From contig NZ_LQBN01000001.1 of assembly GCF_001507535.1 (NCBI RefSeq), forward strand, positions 186,001 to 250,000: a stretch of DNA of 64,000 nucleotides, written 5' to 3'. The stretch's first letter is position 1. Every line of letters starts with the position of its first letter. Source of the stretch: Thiomicrospira sp. WB1. GTDB lineage: Bacteria; Pseudomonadota; Gammaproteobacteria; Thiomicrospirales; Thiomicrospiraceae. The position numbers and the translations under genes are program-made. Shown piece by piece: positions 50,012 through 58,119 of the stretch. Under the pieces are notes generated by a model, which was given only the letters and a program-made list of their open reading frames with translations, was not told where the DNA came from and did not search any database.

Positions 50012-50653
50012 TTATGACTGACTTTGACGCAGTTGCGCTTGAGTGTATTGGTTGATGAGTTCAGGGTTGCTGCTGAGAATATCGACGACTTGCTCGAGCT
50101 CTTGTTCAATGAGCAGCTGACGCCGATTAATAACACTGTGAATGAGCAATCCGGGAATGGAAATACTTAAGCCAAACTGAGTGGTGATAAGTGCCTGTGA
50201 AATCCCGGCCGCAATACCTCCATCCTGACTCATAAATGTCATGCTTTGAAGGGAGTCAAACGTTTCAATCATCCCTGCCACTGTCCCTAGCAATCCAAGC
50301 AGGGGGGCGATGATGATAAGCACAGTTATGGCGCGCTTATAGCGGTTCATCTCGAGCCTGTAATCCCAAAATGCGACATCCAGATTAGCCCTGATGGCGT
50401 TTGGATGGTTTTTCGCCATCTCAAGGCCAAGCGCGATCGCATCTCCAATAATCGAGCGGCTTGGGCGGCCCCGATTTTCGATGGCATTGTCAATTAACTG
50501 CCTTGGGTTGTGGGTGTTTTTTTTGACAATGGAGAATCGGTAAGTCAGGGCATACCACAGGAATAAGGTAATTGCCAGAAGTGGGGGCATGACATACCCC
50601 CCCATATCCATGAATGACACAAACTCCTCAATGATGGTGGATGGATTCCACAT
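50012..50653 (-). CDS. MotA/TolQ/ExbB proton channel subunit (ExbB2)
   Basis: A 213-residue inner-membrane protein with three membrane helices (about 18-34, 108-130 and 150-172). The family motif APLLGLLGTVAGMIETF and the ITTQFGLSISIPGL segment are present. It is the proton-channel subunit for TonB2, distinct from the larger TtpC encoded upstream. Confidence 0.92.
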   Translation of the reverse strand: MWNPSTIIEEFVSFMDMGGYVMPPLLAITLFLWYALTYRFSIVKKNTHNPRQLIDNAIENRGRPSRSIIGDAIALGLEMAKNHPNAIRANLDVAFWDYRLEMNRYKRAITVLIIIAPLLGLLGTVAGMIETFDSLQSMTFMSQDGGIAAGISQALITTQFGLSISIPGLLIHSVINRRQLLIEQELEQVVDILSSNPELINQYTQAQLRQSQS

Positions 50654-50665
50654 GTTGCTGCCCTC

Positions 50666-52003
50666 TTATCGGCCTTGCGTGTTTTGATACTGGTTTACAA
50701 TATGCAATGCTGATTTCTCAAGGGTATCTTTTATCTTATTTGACCAAGATCCCAGAATGGTGCCGACAACCAAAACAGGTATGGCGACAATCAACCCAAG
50801 CTCCGTTGTGACCAGGGCAATGGAGATGCCGCCTGATAAGAGTTTAGGATCCCCGGTGCCAAATTCAGTGATGACATCAAAGGTTTCAATCATCCCTGTT
50901 ACTGTGCCGAGCAGACCCAGCAGTGGGGAAATGGCTGCGATGACCATAATCAGAGAATGGAAGCGATCAAGCGCTGTGTGCTCATGTAAAATCGCCTCAG
51001 ATATGGCGTCTTCCACATGCTCACGGTCTCGCTTTATGTTGTTAAGTGTTGAGGTAAGCACTCGCTTGACTGACCCGTTGCACCCTTCGGCCAATGTCTT
51101 CGCATCCTCCAGCTTGCCAGCTTGAATATTATTGGAGATTTCAGAGACAGTCTCCGAACTGACCTTGCCTAAGTTAAACAGGAACATGCCGCGGAAAATG
51201 GCCAATAGTGTTGCAATCACACCCAGCGTAACGATGATCCAAGCGATGATGCCACCACTGTCAATGGTGGTGTAAATGTCCTTTTCTTCAACGACTTGGA
51301 CTTCTTTAGTGGGGGAGTCGAAGATAAACAGTTCGAGTGTTTCAGGCATTTGGCCACTTGCCAAATCTTTAATGTTTGATGGTGCTTTAGCCTCTTTCCA
51401 AAGCATGAACTCACCACCGCCAGCTGGAGCAAGCGGACCGATAATGCTGTCAGTCAGACCAAAGCGTGCAATGCCCCCCAGGTGAACAATCTCACCAGAA
51501 ACTTGAGTGCCATCTTGTAAGTAGAAGCTGCCCTCAGCTGAAGTGATGCTTGCATTTTTATTAAGCAAGGCAAGGCTTTCTTGAATGACTTGTTCGATGG
51601 AGTCTGCCTTGTCACTTCCATCTGGGTGCAGGGTCGCGTTTGCTTGGTCCAATGTGGCCTCAAAAACCGTTTGGCTTGATTCCTTCGCCAACGCCTCTTT
51701 ATCAATGGTCACAATTTTTTCGTTTAAGTGCTCGATCTCCATTTCGGCCTCAAAGGCCGATTGTTGGTATTGCTCTAGCTCCTCTTTCAGGTCTCTTTTG
51801 GCTTTTTTGTTTTCAGCCTGTAGCGTTTTCAGGCGGTTTTCGAGAGCCTTTTTTTCTTTTTGTAGGAACGTATATTCTTTGTAGAAAGCCTTCTCTAGCT
51901 CGTGTTCTTCCTGAGCATGAGCCATACTCCCCAAGAAGACAAAAGCAAAAAAGCTTGTCACGGTAATAAAGCGACTCAATAGATTAACGTTGGAACGGTG
52001 CAT
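50666..52003 (-). CDS. ttpC: TonB2-associated TtpC protein (MotA/TolQ/ExbB family with periplasmic N-terminal domain)
   Basis: A 445-residue protein. A signal peptide (VTSFFAFVFLGSMAHAQ) is followed by a long coiled coil (about 35-105) and a beta-rich periplasmic segment (GTQVSGEIVHLGGIARFGLT). The ExbB-like channel domain comes last (ISPLLGLLGTVTGMIETFDV near 370). This layout is TtpC, which in Vibrio TonB2 systems is needed in addition to ExbB2/ExbD2. Confidence 0.88.
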   Translation of the reverse strand: MHRSNVNLLSRFITVTSFFAFVFLGSMAHAQEEHELEKAFYKEYTFLQKEKKALENRLKTLQAENKKAKRDLKEELEQYQQSAFEAEMEIEHLNEKIVTIDKEALAKESSQTVFEATLDQANATLHPDGSDKADSIEQVIQESLALLNKNASITSAEGSFYLQDGTQVSGEIVHLGGIARFGLTDSIIGPLAPAGGGEFMLWKEAKAPSNIKDLASGQMPETLELFIFDSPTKEVQVVEEKDIYTTIDSGGIIAWIIVTLGVIATLLAIFRGMFLFNLGKVSSETVSEISNNIQAGKLEDAKTLAEGCNGSVKRVLTSTLNNIKRDREHVEDAISEAILHEHTALDRFHSLIMVIAAISPLLGLLGTVTGMIETFDVITEFGTGDPKLLSGGISIALVTTELGLIVAIPVLVVGTILGSWSNKIKDTLEKSALHIVNQYQNTQGR

Positions 52004-52013
52004 GAAAATTTCC

Positions 52014-52766
52014 TCAGTTCTGGCTCAATGGGAGAGTGAATAGTCCGGTTCTAACTTGCTTGTTGAGTGACTCAAACAGGTTTTCTATTTGTTCACTTTG
52101 ATTGTCGTTTTCTACAAGGACGAATCGGTTGTCTTTGAGTTGCCCGTATTGGCCTTCAGGTGTTTCAAAATAAATATTCATCATGCCAAGACGCGCTACA
52201 TCAACGAGCTTTTTATGTTGTTGCCCTTCAATAAGGATGGATTGTTGATAAAGACCATTCTCTTCAGTGAGTCGAATTTCGTCTTCGACCAGTGCCCAAA
52301 GTTTGTTAAAACCACGCTGCGTTGAAATTAATTCTTCATTGACTTGAGATTTCACCTCTTTGATGTCAGCTAAACGTTGCGCACGCTTGAAAGGAATCGA
52401 GTTTTCTACGTAATCAATTACTCGGTCAGCCTGAGCCATGAAGATTGGCTTTAACGCCTCTGAGTTCTGCCCAAGTTTTTGATTTTCTTCTATCTTTTTT
52501 TCAAGCTTGGTTTGAAGTTTCAAGATTGCTTTTTCATTGCGCTCAAGTTCGGCTTTTGCATCATTTTTCTGTGACCATAAATAATTCATTTCTTGCTTGT
52601 GTTCGTCTTTAGTAAAGTTGATTTCATTGTTCAATTGTTCAACTTGAGCACGAAGTTCAATAAGCTTTTGCGTTAAATTCTCGATTTTTTCCTCTTCAGC
52701 ATGCGCAGAGAAAGCGGGCAAAACCCCTGCAAAAAAGAGCGCCAGCAAACGTTTTTTTTGAAACAT
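52014..52766 (-). CDS. DUF3450 coiled-coil periplasmic protein of the TonB2 operon
   Basis: A 250-residue protein with a signal peptide (LLALFFAGVLPAFSAHA) and extended coiled coil (about 26-105), matching DUF3450 proteins encoded just before ttpC in TonB2 gene sets. The start at 52766 has AGGA six bases upstream. It is the first gene of the DUF3450-ttpC-exbB-exbD-tonB-TPR-receptor unit, whose genes are separated by 13 nt or less or overlap. Its probable Pho box is at 52851-52868. Confidence 0.85.
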   Translation of the reverse strand: MFQKKRLLALFFAGVLPAFSAHAEEEKIENLTQKLIELRAQVEQLNNEINFTKDEHKQEMNYLWSQKNDAKAELERNEKAILKLQTKLEKKIEENQKLGQNSEALKPIFMAQADRVIDYVENSIPFKRAQRLADIKEVKSQVNEELISTQRGFNKLWALVEDEIRLTEENGLYQQSILIEGQQHKKLVDVARLGMMNIYFETPEGQYGQLKDNRFVLVENDNQSEQIENLFESLNKQVRTGLFTLPLSQN

Positions 52767-52850
52767 GATTATTCCTGATTCAAATGATTTGAAAGTCATC
52801 CATTGTTCATATCGAGAGCGCCACAATTGTTAATCTTTTGTTCCATTACT

Positions 52851-52868
52851 GTTACAGAGTCATGACAG
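52851..52868 (-). promoter_or_regulatory. Pho box
   Basis: Minus strand reads CTGTCAT-GACT-CTGTAAC, close to the PhoB site of two CTGTCAT-type repeats 11 bp apart. It is about 85 nt upstream of the DUF3450 ATG and points to phosphate-starvation control of the whole TonB2/receptor operon. Confidence 0.72.
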
Positions 52869-53191
52869 TTTTAATTTAAGTGACCAAAATGCGATGAATA
52901 AGATTTGAATTAGCGCGTGGTGATGACAGGAAATTATGAGGCTTTCTAAACGGTTAGTACATGAAGCCAGGCGCTCACGATGAAGGCCTGCTTTCTGAGC
53001 TTCAAATAACTGCCGCCAGTTGAGGCTTTGCGTTATGACTTTGCCATTGATTGAAGCCAGTTATGTTTCTTAGGAAGTGCTAACAGGGTGGTTTGGGCGT
53101 TCTTAATGGCGCTTGTTAATTTGCATCTCGTTTTCAGCGCAAAGAGTGCTAATTTGTTTTCAAGGAAAAAAGTGGTGAGATAGCTTGATGG
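52869..53191. other. Intergenic region between the TonB2 operon promoter and the protease gene
   Basis: About 320 nt with no open frame of substance, no clear terminator and no repeat that I can see. Confidence 0.6.
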
Positions 53192-54403
53192 CTATGCAAT
53201 CAGAGTGTCGTAGTCATATATAGTTCGAGAAGCCGAAAGGGTGTCTGAGCCACCAGCAAATTCTCCTCCTACAGGGTTACTGATTTCAAGCGAAAACGTC
53301 TCTGGATTTTCGATTATAGAGTCACCAAGTATTTCAATAGGAATAACGGCAAAGTCTGTGTCGGGGTAAAGTACCAAACGTCCCTGGACGGGTAAATAAT
53401 CTTCACCGGCTCTCGCTGTGCCATCAATGGTCTGATAGTCCACGCTGATCCAATGTTCATCATTGCGCACGCCATGAAATTCCACTAAAAAATAGTTAAT
53501 GATGGTTTCTCCCCAGGCTGGTTCGTTGATATTAGTTTCTATCTTTTCTGGTGTCTGAGGTGGTTTTTGGTAGTGTTGCCGGATGGTTTGATCAATCCAA
53601 CTTTGATGCTCGCTATAGGCTGTCTTTTGCCAATAACCTTGTTCTCCAAAAGAGCTGTTGTCATAAACATCAACATCTGGTGCAGATTGATATGATTCAA
53701 GGCTGGACGTATAGCTGGCAATACCGGCTATTTGCCCGTTGATGAATGCGGGACCACCGCTGTCTCCGGGTGTCATCAACCCTTCAAATTGCCCCACACC
53801 GAGATCGTCTATGCCTAAAAATTGTCCAAGTGCATCCTGTGAGCGCTGTCCGTTATCGAAATCAGCTACCAAAATTGAGTCAGGTTGTGGCCGCCAGGCC
53901 AGGAGTTCTCCCAGCTCATTTTTTAATACGCCAGCATCTGTATCGAAACGGTTCTGAGCGATCAGCTTTTTATCAAAAAATACATTGGTACTTGTCCCAT
54001 CAATACCGGTTCCAGGCGTGCCATAACCACTAAATGTAAAGATTTTTCCAATGGCATCATCTTGTCGGTATAGGTCGTAACGCTTGGCAAACGCTGGCGC
54101 CTGTTCAGTAAGGTGGACAATTGCCAAATCCTGATTGTCATTGATGAAGTCGTAATTGGGGTGTTTTGTGATCTTTGAAGCGTCTCTTTGAGTTCGTGTG
54201 CCGTTGCTCTGCTCAAATGTTACGCTCACTTCTGTCGAATTACCAAAAATGTGAGCAGCCGTAAGAATGGAACGTCCATCATAAAGCAAAGCTCCAGTTC
54301 CTCGGTAACCTGTGTCAGTGGAGATTTCAACAACGCCTGTTGTGAAAGGGTAGTTGTTAGCGTCGTATAGATCATTGTTAAAGGTCTTAGTGGTAGCGAC
54401 CAT
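53192..54403 (-). CDS. Trypsin-like serine protease with C-terminal Calx-beta domain, no Sec signal
   Basis: A 403-residue protein. The chymotrypsin-fold protease (about 15-260) has an intact catalytic triad: His in ILTAAHIFG, Asp in DNQDLAIVHL, Ser in MTPGDSGGPAFI. A Calx-beta domain follows (about 285-400: VDYQTIDGTARAGEDYLPVQG, ILGDSIIENPETFSLEISNP). The N-terminus MVATTKTFNNDLYDA is not a signal peptide. The C-terminus YDYDTLIA recalls the acidic-plus-hydrophobic ends of type I secreted proteases. With the type I exporter about 2.3 kb away, it is a likely substrate. AGGA seven bases upstream supports the start. Confidence 0.82.
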   Translation of the reverse strand: MVATTKTFNNDLYDANNYPFTTGVVEISTDTGYRGTGALLYDGRSILTAAHIFGNSTEVSVTFEQSNGTRTQRDASKITKHPNYDFINDNQDLAIVHLTEQAPAFAKRYDLYRQDDAIGKIFTFSGYGTPGTGIDGTSTNVFFDKKLIAQNRFDTDAGVLKNELGELLAWRPQPDSILVADFDNGQRSQDALGQFLGIDDLGVGQFEGLMTPGDSGGPAFINGQIAGIASYTSSLESYQSAPDVDVYDNSSFGEQGYWQKTAYSEHQSWIDQTIRQHYQKPPQTPEKIETNINEPAWGETIINYFLVEFHGVRNDEHWISVDYQTIDGTARAGEDYLPVQGRLVLYPDTDFAVIPIEILGDSIIENPETFSLEISNPVGGEFAGGSDTLSASRTIYDYDTLIA

Positions 54404-54810
54404 TAAAGCGTCCTTTTCGAATTTTTATCAATAGTAACACTTTATTGAAAAATTAAAGATGACAGCTCAGTGATAACGGGGTAAACCCCTTCAAAAGCAT
54501 AGAAAAAGCCTTCTGCGTCAGCGTTGTCGTGACAGTGACCTCTTTGGTTTATACATGCTTTTAAATTGTGGAATCTGAGGAGGGGCTCAATCATGATTGG
54601 TATATTAGCTTCCTTGGTCTGAATGAACCGTCACTTTTCCCTAGGGATTACGTCTCCTATCTGTGCCATCAGCAGCGGATCAAGCATTGGGTATTTCGTA
54701 AATATGTAGGGTTTTATTATTTCAAAAATATTTTGAGCAACCAATCATATAGGGCGACATGCTTCTAGTGGGAAGAGTCTTAGAAGTGAAATGAAATGGG
54801 CTTAGGTAGC
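54404..54810. other. Intergenic region
   Basis: About 400 nt, A+T rich. A 66-codon plus-strand frame (54568-54768) has no ribosome site or family features and is dismissed. The promoter of the protease gene should lie near its left end. Confidence 0.55.
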
Positions 54811-54841
54811 AAAAAAAACATCGGCCCCCAAAAAAGGGGCC
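54811..54841 (-). terminator. Terminator of the acidic repeat protein gene
   Basis: Minus strand GGCCCC-TTTTTTG-GGGGCC followed closely by T8, just past the stop codon at 54854. Confidence 0.87.
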
Positions 54842-54853
54842 AAAGATTTTGGG

Positions 54854-55678
54854 TTAAATACCATCCAGTGAATTTGAAGAAGTGTCGTCGTTTTGAACTC
54901 CGACAATCTCTATTTCTTCTGAAGTAGATTCAGTTTTTTCTAGGCCATTTTCTTGCCAAAAACTAGAAATTGTCTCTTCAGTGATCCCTTCGAACATATC
55001 ATCATCGTCCAAGATGTCGGCCAGCATCGAATCAGATAGACCGTTTTCACGACTGGCTTCGAAAATGGTCGCGGGGGAGCCAAGGTTTTGAGCAATGAAA
55101 CTGATGATGTTACCAGGTGATAGCCCAATGTCGCTGAGGAAGTTTGCAGTATCTTCATCAAGGTTAAGCGGGGAATTGATGAAGCCATTTACAGGTCCGT
55201 TGCCAGGCTGTCCATCAGCGAGATTCTCGGAATCATCATCTGAATCGTCGTCGTCCTCGGAATCATCATCTGAATCGTCGTCGTCCTCGGAATCATCATC
55301 TGAATCGTCGTCGTCCTCGGAATCATCATCTGAATTGTCGTCGTCTTCGGAATCATCATCTGAATCGTCGTCGTCCTCGAAATCATCATCTGAGTCATCG
55401 TCGTCCCCAGAATCATCATCCAGTTCTGAGCTGTTAAAACCGTTGGTTTCCCAAAAGTTCTCAACCTGTTCCGTAGTCACGTTCTCCAAAGCTTGAGCAA
55501 GAAGCGCATTGGTTAGCGTGAGCGACATGGCGTAATCAAAGATTGATTCTGGTTTATCCAGGTTGCTCATAATGAAGTCTCGGATGACTTGGCCTGGAGG
55601 GATTTCTGGGGCAGCATTATTTGAAGCATTCTGACTAGCGGCATTTGCTTGGAAAGGCAGTTGTATGTTTTGTTTCAT
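54854..55678 (-). CDS. Acidic Asp/Ser-repeat protein with duplicated domain, candidate secreted protein
   Basis: A 274-residue protein of unknown function without signal peptide. Two related units of about 60 residues flank an acidic linker. Unit 1 (about 29-88) runs PPGQVIRDFIMSNLDKP, IFDYAM, LLAQAL, FWETNGF. Unit 2 (about 173-238) runs SPGNIISFIAQNLGSP, IFEASR, MLADIL, FWQENGL. The linker is a run of Asp/Ser/Glu decapeptides. The start at 55678 has GGAG nine bases before it. Its location beside a type I exporter and its acidic composition suggest a calcium-binding exported protein. Confidence 0.65.
   Translation of the reverse strand: MKQNIQLPFQANAASQNASNNAAPEIPPGQVIRDFIMSNLDKPESIFDYAMSLTLTNALLAQALENVTTEQVENFWETNGFNSSELDDDSGDDDDSDDDFEDDDDSDDDSEDDDNSDDDSEDDDDSDDDSEDDDDSDDDSEDDDDSDDDSENLADGQPGNGPVNGFINSPLNLDEDTANFLSDIGLSPGNIISFIAQNLGSPATIFEASRENGLSDSMLADILDDDDMFEGITEETISSFWQENGLEKTESTSEEIEIVGVQNDDTSSNSLDGI
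55231..55420. repeat. 30-bp tandem repeat encoding Asp/Ser/Glu decapeptides
   Basis: About six contiguous 30-bp units; the first three are nearly identical and the last one or two are diverged. They encode the acidic linker of the preceding entry. Units are contiguous with no spacers, so this is not a CRISPR array. Copy number is probably variable between strains. Confidence 0.9.
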
Positions 55679-55912
55679 GAGAAGCTTCTCCTTCGTCATA
55701 GATGAAGTCATTTGCGGCATAAGATGGCATGACCATGAAAACACCGCGTATGATTTCAGAAGTGCTTAATTATTTGATTTTCATCATATCATAAAAGGTT
55801 GAATAGAAGGAAAGTTGGATAAAGGTAGAGTCAATATAGCTATTATTAAATGGGCATGAAAGATTTCAGCGAGTAGGTCGAGAAAGGTGCAGTCGAGCTT
55901 GAAAAAACATAA

Positions 55913-55943
55913 GCTCCCCATCTCTCTGAGGAGTGGGGGCATT
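55913..55943 (-). terminator. Possible terminator after the DUF6447-like gene
   Basis: Minus strand CCCCACT ... AGATGGGG hairpin, imperfect, with TTATGTTTTTT shortly after. Confidence 0.45.
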
Positions 55944-55954
55944 TTAAAGGCAGG

Positions 55955-56344
55955 TCAATCTGGTAAATTTTCACGTACAGATCGGCTGTATGCGCTTCTT
56001 GCTGTCTTGGCAATGGCTAATTCTGCTTCATACTGTTCCAGAAACTGGTCACAGCGTTGTATAGAGCCTGCTTGATTTTTGGCTTCTTCAGAGAAGTCAT
56101 CGATTGAATAACTCGCTCCGTCAATAACCAACACGTTTTCTTGAGAACTAGTGGGTTTTGGAAGGATTTTTGACAATGCAGCACCGTAGACAGTCCGTGC
56201 TGTTTTGGTTGATGCAATGTCTGCTTCCAGCGTTTGAATCTTTTGGTTCATGACGTTCATTGAATTGAGTGAATCAAGTGTCTGTTGTGAAAGGTCAGAT
56301 TGCTTATATTTTTTGCCGTCGATGGTGATGGTTCTGTCAGCCAT
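55955..56344 (-). CDS. Duplicated DUF6447-like small protein
   Basis: A 129-residue protein made of two related halves. Half 1 (about 5-60): ITIDGKKYKQSDLSQQTLDSL, then a helix ending ASTKTARTVYGAAL. Half 2 (about 71-125): LVIDGASYSIDDFSEEAKNQ, then a helix ending AIAKTARSAYSRSV. Each half resembles the DUF6447 unit (short beta hairpin plus coiled helix). No signal peptide. GGAG five bases before the ATG. Such small proteins often lie near type I exporters or large secreted proteins; the function is unknown to me. Confidence 0.68.
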   Translation of the reverse strand: MADRTITIDGKKYKQSDLSQQTLDSLNSMNVMNQKIQTLEADIASTKTARTVYGAALSKILPKPTSSQENVLVIDGASYSIDDFSEEAKNQAGSIQRCDQFLEQYEAELAIAKTARSAYSRSVRENLPD

Positions 56345-56718
56345 TCGTACTCCAACATTAAATTACTTAATTATGATAGATGCTCTTTGACCCTGAGTTA
56401 TAACTGAGCCTAAATGAGAGACGACGACCATAACAGTTAAATGTTTCAAGCATGTGTCATGCGCTTCATTTTTTGAAACGGACTTAGCCGACAGGTTTTT
56501 ATGCCGCCCCTTCTCATTCATCAGCAGAATGCCATTTATGATTCGTTCAGCCCTTTGCAATCGGCTAAAACTCTTCTGTTAAGTGACTGAAGAGTAAAGT
56601 ATGTTATTATCTGCCGTTAATTTTGCCAAAGCACCGCGGTGCCTCTCAGGTCTGGCTATAAATGCAGACTAAACCTTAGAAATAAATGAGTTCGATTTTC
56701 ATGTTAGTAAGATCAACA
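56345..56718. other. Promoter region of the type I secretion operon
   Basis: About 370 nt without a gene. It contains the perfect 12-bp palindrome GCACCGCGGTGC (56631-56642), about 80 nt before the TolC-like start, which could be an operator. No clear sigma-70 boxes were picked out. Confidence 0.45.
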
Positions 56719-58071
56719 ATGCAAAAGAGATATCAGATGCGGCAAATTGGACTATGTTTGCTGGCCGCTTTTGGTGTCACAATGAGCTCGTCGTCAAATT
56801 TGTGGGCTGAATCAATTGATTTGACGCAAGCCTACCAGTTAGCTTTGGAGCAAAACAAATCACTGCAAGCACATCAGGCAAACTTGGCAGCCGAGTCTGA
56901 AAAAGTGCAACAGGCTTGGTCGCAGGTGCTGCCAAATGTCTCTGCTTATCTTCGTCGCGGTAAAGCGGAATATACGACAAGTTTTGTAGAAGATGAGCCG
57001 GCTGATTTTACTCGCTCTGGCATCTCCCTGGTTCAGCCACTTTTCTCCATGAAACGTTTTGAAGGTATTAGCGCTGCCAAAGCAGGTTATCTACGTTTTG
57101 TCAAAGACTTCGATTTGAAACGTTTCCAGACCGGCCTTGAAACTTTGCATGCGTATATAGATGCCGCTAAAGCTGAAAAATTATTGGCATTGAGTCGAGC
57201 GGAGATCGAGGATCATAAAGTTCGGATGAAGCGTGTGGAAGCTATGCTTGAGCGTGGTCTGGCAACGGAGGTAGACCGTCTAGAAACACAATCAAAGTAC
57301 GATGAACTTAAAGCTCAAGAAATTGCTGATACCAACACTCATAAAGTGATGCTCAAAAGGCTTGAGCAGTATGTCGGTCAGCGTCATTTAAGCATTGTGC
57401 CCATTAATGATGAATTGTGGCGGATGTCTAAAACGATTTTGGCGCACAAAGGTTGGGTTGAGCGCATAGAAAAGACCTCTTTGCAGGTACAGGTCGCCCA
57501 ATCTGCCCTGAGAGAGTCCCAAGAAAACAAGGAACTGAGTCAGGCAGAATATTGGCCAGAAATCAATGCAAGGGTTGAATATCGCAAAACCGACTCCTAT
57601 GAAACAGGGATGGAGAATGAGTCCCGCGCGGTCATCGAAATGTCCATTCCTCTTTATGAAGGTGGGCGAACGAATTCAGCTGTTCGTCAGGCTCAGAATC
57701 AAATAGATAGAGATTCATTTTTTCTGTCAGATGAACGGCACAAAGTATCCGTTCAAGCTGAGGAGGCTTTGTCAAAGATTCGTGGGTCTTATGAGAACAT
57801 CCAGGCTTATCGCCGCTCGGTTGAATCAGCTAATGCATACCTAAGCGCTGCAGAAAGGGGACTTTCGTACGGCTTAAGGAGCGTGTATGAAGTTCTGGAA
57901 GCTAAATCTCGGCTTTATAATATCGAAAAAAAGCTGGTCGCTGAGCAGCATGAAAATTTAAAAGCACAGTTAGAGCTTTTATTTTTAACAGGGCATTTCG
58001 CACCCGGTGATATTGCTGAATTGATCCAGCGCCAGCAGCTCCCCAAAGGCATCTTTGACGCGGCCTCTTAG
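56719..58071 (+). CDS. TolC-family outer-membrane channel of a type I secretion system
   Basis: A 450-residue outer-membrane efflux/secretion protein with a signal peptide (IGLCLLAAFGVTMSSSSNLWA). It has two OEP repeats (about 35-225 and 250-440), long helical hairpins and the conserved YEVLEAKSRLYN end of the second repeat. The exact start is uncertain (ATGs at 56686, 56719 and 56737). First of three collinear genes (TolC, ABC, HlyD). Confidence 0.88.
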   Translation: MQKRYQMRQIGLCLLAAFGVTMSSSSNLWAESIDLTQAYQLALEQNKSLQAHQANLAAESEKVQQAWSQVLPNVSAYLRRGKAEYTTSFVEDEPADFTRSGISLVQPLFSMKRFEGISAAKAGYLRFVKDFDLKRFQTGLETLHAYIDAAKAEKLLALSRAEIEDHKVRMKRVEAMLERGLATEVDRLETQSKYDELKAQEIADTNTHKVMLKRLEQYVGQRHLSIVPINDELWRMSKTILAHKGWVERIEKTSLQVQVAQSALRESQENKELSQAEYWPEINARVEYRKTDSYETGMENESRAVIEMSIPLYEGGRTNSAVRQAQNQIDRDSFFLSDERHKVSVQAEEALSKIRGSYENIQAYRRSVESANAYLSAAERGLSYGLRSVYEVLEAKSRLYNIEKKLVAEQHENLKAQLELLFLTGHFAPGDIAELIQRQQLPKGIFDAAS

Positions 58072-58119
58072 CACTTTTGCCTGCAACGCTTCATAGTTTA
58101 TCGAGTTATAGAGAGAAAT

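Noticed and set aside
55231-55420. CRISPR-like array
   Set aside because: Units are contiguous with no spacers and are in frame within a gene; simple tandem repeat.
55095-55496. Ser/Glu-repeat plus-strand frame
   Set aside because: Antisense reading of the 30-bp tandem repeat; no ribosome site. The minus-strand gene has a Shine-Dalgarno sequence, duplicated domains and a terminator.
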